This document shows, in pieces, positions 1 through 9,215 of a DNA stretch of 57,448 nucleotides (position 1 is its first letter; each line of letters begins with the position of its first letter). Under the pieces are notes generated by a model. That model was not told the origin of the DNA, made no database searches, and was given only the letters and a program-made list of their open reading frames with translations. The translations under genes and the position numbers were made by a program. Source of the DNA: Nitrospirota bacterium (lineage in GTDB: Bacteria > Nitrospirota > Nitrospiria > Nitrospirales > UBA8639); contig JAQBUF010000015.1 in the NCBI GenBank assembly GCA_027623995.1, positions 1 to 57,448 of the forward strand, written 5' to 3'.

Positions 1-103
1 CCTATGCCGAGCTTTACTCCGAAAAATCAAGAGCCACTACATTTAGTAGGCGGGTGTGACAACCGGATAAGCACGGCTCATACTTTTAAACACCTGCAGG
101 AAG

Positions 104-463
104 CTATCGGTCTGGTGGAGGCTCGTGAACAATTAGTCCCCGTTCCCGTTCTCGAGTTTGAGTCTCCTCGAGAGTGATGGCGGTAGGTAGTGGATCTTGC
201 TTTTTTTTAATCAAAACACCCGACTTGAATAATTCTTTATTACGTTCGATCCAAATTTCATACGGATCAGGTACTTCCTCATCACGATAAATGGCATTGA
301 CCGGGCAGGTCGTTTCACAAAGTGAACAATCAATACAGGTATCTGGATCAATAACAACCATCTTATAAGGCTGATCAATAGTGTAAAAACAGTCGACAGG
401 ACACACATCGACACAATCAGTATATCGAGAATTATCGCAACGTTCGGTGACCACCCAAGTCAT
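104..463 (-). CDS. 7Fe/8Fe ferredoxin family protein
   Basis: Small soluble electron carrier of 119 residues. The N-terminal half carries C9-x7-C17-x3-C21-P and C25, the FdxA-like arrangement usually tied to a [3Fe-4S] plus [4Fe-4S] pair. The second cluster motif is C43-x2-C46-x2-C49-x3-C53-P. The roughly 65-residue tail after the second motif has no cysteines and is rich in charged residues. The ATG at 463 has an AGGA about 8 nt upstream. The gene lies 82 bp downstream of a radical SAM gene on the same strand, so it may supply electrons to that enzyme; this is an inference from position only. Family assignment is secure, partner assignment is not. Confidence 0.9.
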   Translation of the reverse strand: MTWVVTERCDNSRYTDCVDVCPVDCFYTIDQPYKMVVIDPDTCIDCSLCETTCPVNAIYRDEEVPDPYEIWIERNKELFKSGVLIKKKQDPLPTAITLEETQTRERERGLIVHEPPPDR

Positions 464-545
464 GGATTATCCTATTGGTTAAATTAACGACGAAGTAATA
501 TTTTTGAACACGGGAATGGGATCCCTACCTTAACTACCTAACCGA

Positions 546-2057
546 TTACCAATCTTTCAAAACAGGGGAAATATTATTTTCAGAATAAATCCGTTCAACA
601 TATTCTACCCTTGGATCGGAAACGCCATAAAGTTCGCGGGCATACCCCAGATAACCAGTAGGATAAATGAATCCGTTTCGATCTTTAAATTCATACCAAT
701 TATTATCTTCGACCATCCGATACCAATCACTTTTAGGAATACCCAGATAAATAAACGCATCAATGGTGGTAGGTTTAATGATTTCAATCAGACTATCGGT
801 TTCGCGACGATCTTCAGGAGTTTCAGTGGGTGCTCCATAAATCCAAGTTGTGTAGGTGCTTATTCCATTAGAATGCAAAATCGGAAATTTTTCCAAGAAA
901 TCTGCGCGAGACTCAAGTTTCTGCATAAATTGCAAAACTCTATCACTTCCGCTTTCCACCCCGATATACAACCCCACGCATCCTGATTTTGCCATTTTCT
1001 CAATCATTTGAGGGCTTAATTTGTTAACTCGACTTTCACAAGCCCACTGGATCTTTACACCATTCTCAATGATGAGATCACAAAACTCTTCGACTCGTTG
1101 CAGACTGACAGTAAAGTTGTCTTCACGAAAATAGATTCCTTGAGCACCATATTTTTCTTGAAGCCAAACAACATGCTCAAATATCCGCCTGGCAGAAACA
1201 TGCCGAAATCGACCACCAGAAACATCCTGAACTCCACAAAATTTACAAGGGAATGGACATCCTCGACTAGTATTCAGGGAAACCGTAGGAGTAATTTCTC
1301 CATGACCAAACAACTTCAAACCCCAATTATATGGGTACTCCCAAAAATGGTCGATATTGGGCCAAGGTAAAAAGTCCATTGCGTCTTCCGCAATCTGAAC
1401 CCCTTTAATTATTCGATTTTTCTCTCGGCCTTCCACAATGCCTAATGCACTCTCTTCCCCTTCACCCATAACCACAAAGTCAAAAGATTCAGGTAGCGTT
1501 TCTGGCATGACCGAGGGATGAGGCCCTCCGCACATCTGTGGAGTTTCAGGATAATATTTCTTCAGGGCAGCGCTGAGCTCTACAGCCGTATCAAAAGACA
1601 TGGTATGGATATACATGCCAATAAAGTCTGGTTTAAAGTCGTCAATCACGGCTTCAAGATCGGTACCCAAATCAATCGTTCCATCTGAATTGTTTTGATT
1701 AAATCCTCCACGAGAATGATCCTCGACAGTATTGAGGTCTCCATCCATCGTTCGCTGCCAATTAAGTCCAGACTTATCCTGTTTTTTTCGCCAGGGAGAT
1801 TTGACTTCTGTCACCACACCTTTAAATTTCCAAGTAAAGGCATAAAGATCGACAATTTTGCATATGTGTCCGAAACGTTCCAAGTAGGCAGCAACATACC
1901 CTAGTCCCTGAGGGGCACGATTATCACCAAAATGCAGGGGTGTATAGTCAGGCCGAGGTCTTGGTGCAGTAAAAAGGAGTATCTTTTTCGTTTCCCCAGC
2001 TCCCTTTGTGGAGATCCTCCCTGGATTGAGTATTGTTAGGCCCTTGTGTTCAGTCAT
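546..2057 (-). CDS. B12-binding-domain radical SAM protein
   Basis: Protein of 503 residues. The N-terminal part (about 25-225) resembles the Rossmann-like cobalamin-binding domain of class B radical SAM enzymes, but I see no DxHxxG motif for base-off cobalamin. The radical SAM core follows, with the cluster motif RGCPFPCKFCGVQ (C-x3-C-x2-C) near residue 268 and an IGVESGSDRVL segment typical of the later barrel strands. Substrate unknown: the family includes methyltransferases and ring-forming enzymes of lipid and sugar pathways. It is followed on the same strand by a ferredoxin gene and is divergent from the Ldh-family gene. At the edge of a surface-glycan region, a role in modifying a glycan or lipid is plausible but unproven. 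Confidence 0.85.
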   Translation of the reverse strand: MTEHKGLTILNPGRISTKGAGETKKILLFTAPRPRPDYTPLHFGDNRAPQGLGYVAAYLERFGHICKIVDLYAFTWKFKGVVTEVKSPWRKKQDKSGLNWQRTMDGDLNTVEDHSRGGFNQNNSDGTIDLGTDLEAVIDDFKPDFIGMYIHTMSFDTAVELSAALKKYYPETPQMCGGPHPSVMPETLPESFDFVVMGEGEESALGIVEGREKNRIIKGVQIAEDAMDFLPWPNIDHFWEYPYNWGLKLFGHGEITPTVSLNTSRGCPFPCKFCGVQDVSGGRFRHVSARRIFEHVVWLQEKYGAQGIYFREDNFTVSLQRVEEFCDLIIENGVKIQWACESRVNKLSPQMIEKMAKSGCVGLYIGVESGSDRVLQFMQKLESRADFLEKFPILHSNGISTYTTWIYGAPTETPEDRRETDSLIEIIKPTTIDAFIYLGIPKSDWYRMVEDNNWYEFKDRNGFIYPTGYLGYARELYGVSDPRVEYVERIYSENNISPVLKDW

Positions 2058-2388
2058 TATATATATAACCTCATAATCATAAATGGTCCTATTAAAAAAG
2101 TTCAGTGGCGCCTATTAACAAGGTGTACTTTAAACGTATTCTTTGAATTTGGGAAGCACCATGCCATTTTAACTATGAATATGGCGATTTTAAAATTACG
2201 AACCCCTCAAAAGCTTATGATAAACACTTAACTTCATTCCTTCAAAAGTTTCAGTTGGAGAAAGAAATTATTACCATTAATCCATTCTGCCAATCAATCA
2301 ATTCCCCTATTTCCTACTTTTTTGCAATTTGGAATTCAATTAGACACGATCTCCATTGCGAATTAACCTGATAACCCAGCGAGGGACT
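2058..2388. other. AT-rich divergent intergenic region
   Basis: About 330 bp between two divergently transcribed genes, markedly AT-rich compared with both. It must hold promoters for both directions. I see no -35/-10 pair convincing enough to mark and no coding potential. The ribosome-binding site GAGGGA at 2381-2386 belongs to the downstream gene. Confidence 0.5.
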
Positions 2389-3432
2389 ATGACGAAAACC
2401 TATACAACAATTCCAATCCCAGAAATCCAAAAGACCTGTCAATCGATTTTACTAAACCTAACCACTCCGCGAACCATCGCCACACGGGTCGTGCAATCCC
2501 TTCTGGACAATGAGTTCAATGGATATCCATCCCATGGGATTCTTCGCATGGTGGAAATTGTCTCTCAAATACGGGGAAAAACCCTTCACCCCAGAAATCG
2601 ACCTTCCCTAACCAGGCACAGCCAAATCTCAAGGATAATTGATGGTAGATACGGATTTGGGACGTTGTCCGCAGAAAAAGTCTCATCCGCCCTAATCCAG
2701 GTCTTAGCCGAAGAATCCATAGCAGTCATTGGGCTTAAAAACAGCCATAACCTGGGACGACTTGCAAACATTATCCGCTCTCCCGCAGAGAAGGGCTATA
2801 TTATCCTTGCATTCGCAAATTATCAGGGAGCAGGAAAGAACGTCCTGCCTTGGCGCGGCACCCATGGACGACTTAGTCCTAACCCCCTAGCAATTGGCAT
2901 TCCTCGGCCAAAGAATTGTCCCCTTCTCGTTGATTTGACTACAAGTAACGTTCCAGAGGGAAAAATACGCTTGGCTGCATTACAACAACAGCGAGTCCCT
3001 AAAGGATGGCTTGTGGATAAAAATTGGTTGCCAATTTATGATCCCAAAAAGTTATACACAAACCCACAAAAAGCCTTTCTTCCTCCCTTAGGGGGAGCCT
3101 TTGGCCATAAAGGGTTTGCTCTAGGATTGGCAGTTGAGGTCCTCGCCGGGATTGTAACTGGAGCAGGCTATTCCCAGAACAAACCTTCCCGTGGAGGAAA
3201 TGGTGCACTGTTTATCGGATTTCGCCCAAATATTCTTGGTCAAGAATCCCAAAAAGTTCTTTCCGATATAGAAAAATTTATCAAGTATTGTCGTAGTTCC
3301 CCCTCCTACAAAAAGGAATCGACCATTCGTATTCCCGGGGAGATTAACCATTCAAAAAATCAAATGGATCATTCCCTTGGCTCACTTAAGATTCATCGCC
3401 AAATTTGGGAGCAAATAATCAACCTTGGGTAA
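2389..3432 (+). CDS. Ldh-family (malate/L-lactate dehydrogenase-like) oxidoreductase
   Basis: NAD(P)-dependent oxidoreductase of the Ldh_2 family (YlbC/ComC/AllD type), about 347 residues from the chosen start. Family signs are the N-terminal helical part with NEFNGYPSHGILRM (containing the conserved SHG), the central segment LKNSHNLGRLANI with its conserved SHxxxG-type His, and the C-terminal GGAFGHKGFALGLAVEVLAG segment. I chose ATG 2389 over the in-frame TTG 2356 because GAGGGA sits 3 nt before the ATG and inside the longer frame. Members reduce or oxidise 2-hydroxy acids; the substrate here is unknown. It is convergent with the SpsF-like gene (76 bp apart). Confidence 0.8.
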   Translation: MTKTYTTIPIPEIQKTCQSILLNLTTPRTIATRVVQSLLDNEFNGYPSHGILRMVEIVSQIRGKTLHPRNRPSLTRHSQISRIIDGRYGFGTLSAEKVSSALIQVLAEESIAVIGLKNSHNLGRLANIIRSPAEKGYIILAFANYQGAGKNVLPWRGTHGRLSPNPLAIGIPRPKNCPLLVDLTTSNVPEGKIRLAALQQQRVPKGWLVDKNWLPIYDPKKLYTNPQKAFLPPLGGAFGHKGFALGLAVEVLAGIVTGAGYSQNKPSRGGNGALFIGFRPNILGQESQKVLSDIEKFIKYCRSSPSYKKESTIRIPGEINHSKNQMDHSLGSLKIHRQIWEQIINLG

Positions 3433-3508
3433 CTTTTCACATGGCAACTTGTATAGAAGCCAAGAACCCAAAACTTTCTAGATGAGGGCAGTCCTAGGGG
3501 ACGATACA

Positions 3509-4270
3509 TCACACATTCTCATCATTTCCCATCAGAGACACTAACCGCTTATCAGAATCAATGGTCTCAAGAACCTCAAACAAAGAAAAGTTTTTATTTT
3601 GGGGATATAATTTTGAAAATACCGCAGAAATAAGGTCTACATTCTTTGGAATATTGACTGCAAACGTCAGATCGGGACGCGCCAACTTGGCCCAGTCTCC
3701 ACAGGCTTCAAAATATCCGATCTTAAACAGGTCAGGTTTTTCAGCAATAAAAGCCGTAGAATTTTCCCGGTAATAGGCGTCTTCCACCAACTGTTCGCAC
3801 CGAATAATCGTCTCTGGAGAAAACACCTGGACTCGAATCCCAAGTGGGAACTTTTGGATATCTTTGGCCGCGAATGGATATTCGGTCGTCACACTTGCGG
3901 CATATTCAACCTTGGAGTCAAGGTAAAATTTAATGACATCATCAATCATCGAAGAATGAACGAGCGGATTGTCTCCTAATAGTTCAACAATAAGATCAGG
4001 CTTGTGGTATTGAGCGGCACCCACAATTCGCCCAAGAACATCCGCCTCGGACCCCCGAAATGACAAAATACCCAATCGTGTTGCCACGGTTTCCAACTCA
4101 TCATCAATTGGAAGATCGGTGGTTGCCAGGCAAATTTTCTGGATGTGTCGTGAACAAGCGACGCGCTCAACCATTCTTTCAATCATTGGTTTCCCAAAGA
4201 TCGGGGTCATAGTTTTCCCTGGAAATCTGCTTGACCCCATCCTACAAGCAATAATGGCGATAATGTTCAT
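3509..4270 (-). CDS. SpsF/NeuA-type sugar nucleotidyltransferase
   Basis: Cytidylyltransferase-like protein of 253 residues. The N-terminus IIACRMGSSRFPGKTM matches the NTP-binding signature of SpsF and CMP-sialate synthetases. LLGDNPLVHSSMIDDVI (about 97-113) matches the usual metal-binding (G)D(x)P(x)(V)(x)(x)(x)(x)(D) segment. In Bacillus the SpsF/SpsE pair resembles CMP-nonulosonate synthetase with a NeuB-like synthase, so a role in activating a keto sugar acid is plausible. The ATG overlaps the stop of the upstream gene by 4 bp (ATGA), showing translational coupling with the GT-B-like protein. It could complement the absent pseF of the pse cluster some 45 kb away; this is speculative. 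Confidence 0.8.
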   Translation of the reverse strand: MNIIAIIACRMGSSRFPGKTMTPIFGKPMIERMVERVACSRHIQKICLATTDLPIDDELETVATRLGILSFRGSEADVLGRIVGAAQYHKPDLIVELLGDNPLVHSSMIDDVIKFYLDSKVEYAASVTTEYPFAAKDIQKFPLGIRVQVFSPETIIRCEQLVEDAYYRENSTAFIAEKPDLFKIGYFEACGDWAKLARPDLTFAVNIPKNVDLISAVFSKLYPQNKNFSLFEVLETIDSDKRLVSLMGNDENV

Positions 4271-5382
4271 CCTGAATCCTTATCAAATTCCTTGATCAGA
4301 TTAAGAATCCGCTCAATCTCTTGGCCATCTTTCAAATCCCAATCAAAATCATGAGAAGGAGGAGAAGTGCTTCCTGACAGAGCCTCCACGAGACAGTCAA
4401 CAAGGCGACCGGCATCCCTGATTGTAGTAATGCAACCGGCTCGAGAAAGCACACTCTGATCATAACCATGAAGATTGGGTTGAATGCTCAAGACGGGTTT
4501 ACCATGTAAAAATGCCTTGACTAACATGCCGCTAGTCATTGAAACCACCGCGTCTGCAGCCATAGCCAACCAATCAGGATCGATATGATTTACGACATAA
4601 ACATTGGGAACTTTAATATGAAAAAAATTTTCAATGGGTTCCTTGGGATGAGGTTTAACAAGAAGAATGACTCTTTCTGGTAATCGTAAAATCGCCTGCA
4701 TCAATCCATTCAAGACATCCGTCTCGGAATATCCTGGATCCGAGCTAGGGGCTCTCATTTGGTTATACACTTCAATTGGCTGAGAAAAAAACACGACTAT
4801 TGAAATTTTCCCATCAAGATTTAAGGTCCTCCGAATATGGTTTTGGGCCTCTTCCTGTTGTCCTTTTGCCCTTCTTAAAAATTCGTTAATGCCAGGATGA
4901 CCAACGACCCTAAGAATGTGAGGAGGAAATCCTAGGGCCTCCATTTCAGCAAGGCCAAATTGATTCGCAACCCCTATGTAGGAGGGCAAGTACCCATCGC
5001 ATAATTGCGTCTCCCCAGGTTCAAGAAAACGATCTCGGTAATTAGTCCAAGAATCCAAAATACTGATAGAAGGTAGACCTAACTTCTTGGATGCGCGAAT
5101 GAACAAACGCTCGGGACTCGGAACAGAACTTGTGGCTGTGAACACGATATCATATCGCTTTTGATGTAAAATTTGTTCGGCATATTGGGACCATTTTTTT
5201 TGGTGAGAATCACCTTCAAATCTTGAAAAAGAGATTCCCGACGATTCAAAAACCCGAACCGCTTCACCTCGGGCTATTACCTCAAGATCATAATCATCTT
5301 TATGGCATTTCTTTAGTGCCACCAAGGCCGGAGCGATGACTTCCGCACCACCTGGATCTTGAGCCACGCCTAATATTTTCAT
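4267..5382 (-). CDS. GT-B-fold-like protein in glycan cluster, function unknown
   Basis: Protein of 371 residues with no motif I can tie to one enzyme. The N-terminus MKILGVAQDPGGAEVIAPAL looks like the nucleotide-sugar end of a Rossmann domain. The C-terminal half contains VILLVKPHPKEP and a later DAVVSMTSGMLVKAFLHGKPVL, which resembles the acceptor/donor loops of CDP-glycerol glycerophosphotransferases and UDP-GlcNAc 2-epimerases. It sits between the DegT aminotransferase (11-bp gap) and the SpsF-type gene (4-bp overlap) and is clearly part of one operon with them. A glycosyltransferase or an NDP-sugar hydrolase/epimerase would both fit. Confidence 0.65.
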   Translation of the reverse strand: MKILGVAQDPGGAEVIAPALVALKKCHKDDYDLEVIARGEAVRVFESSGISFSRFEGDSHQKKWSQYAEQILHQKRYDIVFTATSSVPSPERLFIRASKKLGLPSISILDSWTNYRDRFLEPGETQLCDGYLPSYIGVANQFGLAEMEALGFPPHILRVVGHPGINEFLRRAKGQQEEAQNHIRRTLNLDGKISIVVFFSQPIEVYNQMRAPSSDPGYSETDVLNGLMQAILRLPERVILLVKPHPKEPIENFFHIKVPNVYVVNHIDPDWLAMAADAVVSMTSGMLVKAFLHGKPVLSIQPNLHGYDQSVLSRAGCITTIRDAGRLVDCLVEALSGSTSPPSHDFDWDLKDGQEIERILNLIKEFDKDSG

Positions 5383-5393
5383 CAGAACAAAAA

Positions 5394-6689
5394 TTAACAG
5401 GTTGCTTTTGTTAGTTCTTCCTTGCCTTCAAATACCTTCTCGAAAGCTAACGCGACTTGATCGATGTGCTGCTTAGTAAGAGGCCATCTACAAAATTTTC
5501 CAAACACCAATGTTTGTTCGTGGACCATTTCAGCAACGGGACATAAACCCTTAGCGTAGTTCATGTCCCCAGTATTCTCCTTTGACGTAAAAGGGATGCC
5601 GCCTTTAAATGCCATTTTTTGTTGATACATGGGCTCAAGATAAATTGGGCGAACATAACCATCTCTCAGTTCAATCCCCTCCGCGTTTATGGCCTTAACA
5701 AATAATTCTCTTGAAATTCCCCAATGCTTAGCATCGTAACCCATCGCGTAAACATAGTAGACATGCCGACTTTCGGGCCCTGGTACAACCGGAAGACTTA
5801 GGCCAGGAATCCCCTTTAACCTTTCCGTTAAATACCCAGCTAGTTCAATCCGAGCCTCTGTGAGCCAACCCAATTTTTTCAATTGTTCCCCAGCAATCGC
5901 GGCCTCAAGTTCAGTCATTCGATAATTACCCCCAAAGGCATTCACTAAATTCGAAATCTCCCTATCCTGTACGACCGCTTCTCCATGATTCCGAATAAGT
6001 TGAAGCCTTATGGCGAGATCATCATCATTGGTCACCACGATTCCTCCCTCTCCACAATGAATCGTTTTATGGTAATTCAGACTAAACCCGCCCATGTGAC
6101 CAAAGGTTCCCACTGGTTGTCCTTTAAACGTGGCCGACGGAGCTTGAGCACAATCTTCAATGACGAAAAGACCATGTTCGGCAGCCAGGTTCATGATCTC
6201 ATCCATATTTACCGGGAATCCAAACAGATGAACCACAAGGATAGCTTTGGTTCGAGGGGAAATTTTTGGTTCAATAGTGCGCCGAGAAATGCAATAGTTT
6301 AAAGGGTCAATATCAGCAAAAACGGGAATGGCTCCATACGCAATAATACATGTAGCCGAGGCAATCATTGTTGTAGGAGTAACGACCACTTCGTCCCCAG
6401 ATCCAATTCCAGCTGCCCCAATACATGCGAAAAGGCCGGATGTTAGGGAATTCATACTGACACTATGTTTCACCTGAAAATATTGGGACCATTCTGCTTC
6501 TAACCGATTCACAACGGGGCCACCCAAAAAATCTTTCCCATGGGAAGCCCTAAATTGCGAAAGATTTCCTGAATCTAATACCTTGCAGACCGATTTTTTT
6601 TCTTCTTCTCCGATGGTATTGGATGTCGGCCAGGGTTCTATCGTGACTGGATTTCCACCTAACAAGGCAAGTTTAGTTGAGGAAGCCAT
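5394..6689 (-). CDS. DegT/DnrJ/EryC1/StrS-family aminotransferase
   Basis: PLP-dependent sugar aminotransferase of 431 residues. The PLP lysine is K208 in LNYHKTIHCGEGG, and the family's D-x-A-Q-A segment is visible as IEDCAQAPSA (about 177-186). These enzymes transfer an amino group to a 3- or 4-keto NDP-sugar in surface polysaccharide or nonulosonate pathways. It is longer than PseC-like members (about 380) and has a C-terminal extension. ATG 6689 has GGAG 8 nt upstream. First gene of an operon with the GT-B-like and SpsF-type genes. The decayed IS256 element lies directly upstream, so its promoter region may have been altered by the insertion. Confidence 0.88.
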   Translation of the reverse strand: MASSTKLALLGGNPVTIEPWPTSNTIGEEEKKSVCKVLDSGNLSQFRASHGKDFLGGPVVNRLEAEWSQYFQVKHSVSMNSLTSGLFACIGAAGIGSGDEVVVTPTTMIASATCIIAYGAIPVFADIDPLNYCISRRTIEPKISPRTKAILVVHLFGFPVNMDEIMNLAAEHGLFVIEDCAQAPSATFKGQPVGTFGHMGGFSLNYHKTIHCGEGGIVVTNDDDLAIRLQLIRNHGEAVVQDREISNLVNAFGGNYRMTELEAAIAGEQLKKLGWLTEARIELAGYLTERLKGIPGLSLPVVPGPESRHVYYVYAMGYDAKHWGISRELFVKAINAEGIELRDGYVRPIYLEPMYQQKMAFKGGIPFTSKENTGDMNYAKGLCPVAEMVHEQTLVFGKFCRWPLTKQHIDQVALAFEKVFEGKEELTKATC

Positions 6690-6823
6690 TCATTATCTCC
6701 AAAAAAATAAAACTTTGGTCCAGGTGTCATTAGTCAAAACCAGAAAATGTTTAATTCTAGGCAGATCCGGGCTAACTAAAGAAGTGAAGATCAACATAGC
6801 CCAGATTGAGCTATTGTCAAATC

Positions 6824-8180
6824 TAGTGTCTGAAGCGTTGCTCACGCGGCGACTGAGTCCGTGGTTCTTTCTTCGCTCCCATCAGTAAATTGAATGCCGG
6901 CGATGACTTTGGGCAACTCTCGGAATCCTCGCAATCGTCTCCACGTTTTCTCCGCACACTGTCCCAACTTAAACATCATGTGCAACATGCCATCTCGTGT
7001 GAGACATCCCTTTGTGCGGACCGTCCGATGCCGAATCGTTCCAAAAGTCGATTCGATAGGATTGGTCGTCCGCAGACTCGGCCAATGGGCAGCCGGAAAC
7101 GCCTAGAACATCAGCAACTCCTCTCGATCTTTCTGCAAACAGGCCGTGGCCTTGGGATATTTGAGCTCATAGGTGTTGAGAAACAGGTCAACGGCTTGCT
7201 CCGCTAGTCCTTTGGTCTCAGACTGCCAGATTTCTTGTAAGGCTTGCTTGGCTTTCGAGGGCACACTTTTCGGCAGCGCATTTAGGACATTCTGTGTCTT
7301 GTGGCACCAACAGCGTTGGTGGCGCGTACCGGGGAAGATTTCCTCCAACGCGGCCCAGAATCCTAGAGCCCCATCGCCAATGGCCAAGGCCGGCGCGTTC
7401 AGGCCGCGGGCTTTCAGATGCAACAGGACTTCCCGCCAACTTTGGGTGGACTCACGAATCCCATCTTCCATCGCTAAGAGATGTTTCTCTCCGGAGGCAT
7501 TCATGCCGATCACGACCAATGCACACAAGCGCTGTTGCTCCGCTCGTACGCCACTGTAGAGGCCATCGACCCAGATATAAACCCACTGGTCGGCATCGAG
7601 TCGACGTTGTCGTCAGATGGTATACTCCTCCCGCCAGCTCTGCTTGAGCCGCGCCACCGTACTCGCGGACAGCCCCTTGGCCTCTGGGCCCACGAGGGCT
7701 TCCAGGGCCGGCTGCATCTCCCCGGTGGAGATCCCTTTCAAGTACAACCACGGGATCGCCGCTTCCAGGCTGGCCGTCTTGCGCACATACGGGGGGACCA
7801 GCGCCGACTGAAACGTCACTGGGTCGCCCTGGCGACTCCGGACTTTGGGCACCTGCACGGTCACCGGCCCAATGCCCGTTTGAATGTGGCGCTTCGGATG
7901 ATGGCCGCTGAGGACAACCCTCGCATGTCCCTGCTCCGTTGACTGGTCCGCATAAGTCGCCAAGAGGTCGGCCACCTCCGCTTTCAGGGCTTGCGCGAGA
8001 AGCTGTTGGGCGCCACTCCGAATCAACTCTGTCAGCGCATCAGTCCTTCCTCGATCTTCTTGCTCTGGTTTGGTACATTCCTGCATCGTGGCGTCTCTCC
8101 TATGTGGTTGAGTTGGGGATGTTTTGCAACACCCATTTCAACCCGAGACGCCGCGTGTTTTCAACTGATCCTAGACACTA
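6824..8180 (-). mobile_element. Decayed IS256-family insertion sequence
   Basis: Element of about 1.36 kb, GC-richer than its flanks. Ends are marked by an inverted TAGTGTCT (6824-6831) and AGACACTA (8173-8180). Inside both ends a second inverted block ACGCGGCG recurs (6844-6851 and its complement near 8149-8156), spaced 12 nt from the outer block on the left and 16 nt on the right. I see no clean 8-9 bp target duplication. The length fits the IS256 family. The transposase frame inside is broken by two stop codons. Confidence 0.75.
6842..8086 (-). pseudogene. IS256-family transposase with two in-frame stop codons
   Basis: One continuous reading frame of 415 codons from ATG 8086 to TGA 6842-6844, interrupted by TGA at 7613-7615 and TAG at 7103-7105. 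Reading through gives a complete mutator-type DDE transposase. The first acidic residue is in WVYIWVDGLYSGVR, the second in ALAIGDGALGFW, and the glutamate in TTNPIESTFGTIRHRT; the motif CWCHKTQNVLNALP is also present. By family comparison the TGA replaces a Trp or similar residue after REEYTI, and the TAG replaces a residue, commonly Tyr, after ELLMF. There is no frameshift, so decay looks recent. Inactive unless stops are read through. Confidence 0.9.
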
Positions 8181-8486
8181 CTTTCAATTATAACTCCCCA
8201 GATTTTCAAGAAGAAAGGATCGTTGCGCGGTAGACATATAGGCCCAACACCTCAATCTTAACCACACCAGATAGCAGCGCTAACGACATATGCTATGGGA
8301 ATGAGTTGGTGGCAATCTATTTATAAAATGGAATTTACCGATTCATCCTTGATAAGAACTTGCCCTTTTCATGGCATTTAGCAAAGAATAACCGCCAGGG
8401 AGACATAAATCATTTTGCCTATATCACAGAGAAGGAAGACTAACAATATTCGACATTAATTATTACAAACTTCTTTATTAGCCAGT
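8181..8486. other. Non-coding gap beside IS256 element
   Basis: About 306 bp between the IS right end and the GNAT gene stop. Translation in both directions gives only short frames with frequent stops. No hairpin followed by a T-run, no tRNA-like fold and no clear promoter was seen. It may be what is left of sequence disrupted by the insertion. Confidence 0.4.
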
Positions 8487-9014
8487 TTAAGGACTCCAAT
8501 TATTTCTTAATAATCCCATAACCCATTCATCCACATACTGGTCTTTGTAAAAATAATTTCCTTTTAATGTCCCTTCCAACCGAAATCCATTTCTTTCGAA
8601 ACTTTTCTTTGCTGCCAAATTTGAACTCCACATTCCAGCCGTCAATCGATTGAGATTTAACTTGGTAAATGCATGACGAACAGTTAGACCAATAACTTCT
8701 GAGGCAATTCCTCTCCCCCAGTACACTTTATCACCGATCATGAGACTAACCGATCCATGTCGATGAATCCAATCAATTTTATGGATACCGACAGTTCCAA
8801 TAATTGTGTTTTCTTCCTGTAAAGCAATGGCAAATTGGACATCCGTACGACTCTCACTCATGGCTAGAAAAAAACTAGATTGCTGTTCATCAGTATTTGG
8901 AAAGGCGCCCTTATTCATATGTTCGACAACGGCCAAGTCATTAAACCATTTTGACCAAATGGGAATATCATCAGAACTGAACGGCCGAAGATAAACCTTT
9001 TTCCCTTGAGTCAA
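8487..9014 (-). CDS. GNAT-family N-acetyltransferase (RimJ/RimL type)
   Basis: Acetyl-CoA-dependent N-acyltransferase of 175 residues. The N-terminal KVYLRPFSSDDIPIWSKWFND is typical of the RimL/SpeG-like branch, and the acetyl-CoA loop is seen in YWGRGIASEVI (about 98-108), a variant of the Q/RxxGxG/A signature. FERNGFRLEGTLKG is the usual strand before the C-terminus. PseH-like sugar acetyltransferases have this length and fold, and the glycan setting would fit acetylation of a 4-amino sugar. A protein or small-amine substrate is equally possible from sequence alone. It starts with TTG preceded by AAAGGGA at a good spacing. The gap to the next gene upstream is about 200 bp. Confidence 0.8.
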   Translation of the reverse strand: MTQGKKVYLRPFSSDDIPIWSKWFNDLAVVEHMNKGAFPNTDEQQSSFFLAMSESRTDVQFAIALQEENTIIGTVGIHKIDWIHRHGSVSLMIGDKVYWGRGIASEVIGLTVRHAFTKLNLNRLTAGMWSSNLAAKKSFERNGFRLEGTLKGNYFYKDQYVDEWVMGLLRNNWSP

Positions 9015-9215
9015 TGATAGTCCCTTTGTTTTTCCGGAAAAGGATTATATGGAATACCGCTAAAAATTGAGCTGCCCATTCCTGTAGACATAAGAAATCC
9101 TAGCCAAAATAAACAGGAGCAGTTCCGACAAAAGTCAGAAACTTTTACTTGGTACCGAACAAATGAATTGATGACCAAACCCTTTCTTTCATCCTAGCCA
9201 TTGACTATCTAGGCA

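Noticed and set aside
1-103. tRNA or terminator after the ferredoxin gene
   Set aside because: No cloverleaf and no stem followed by a T-run could be drawn.
2058-2231. Small gene in the AT-rich divergent region (frame at 2046-2231)
   Set aside because: Overlaps the radical SAM start and has no ribosome-binding site or similarity.
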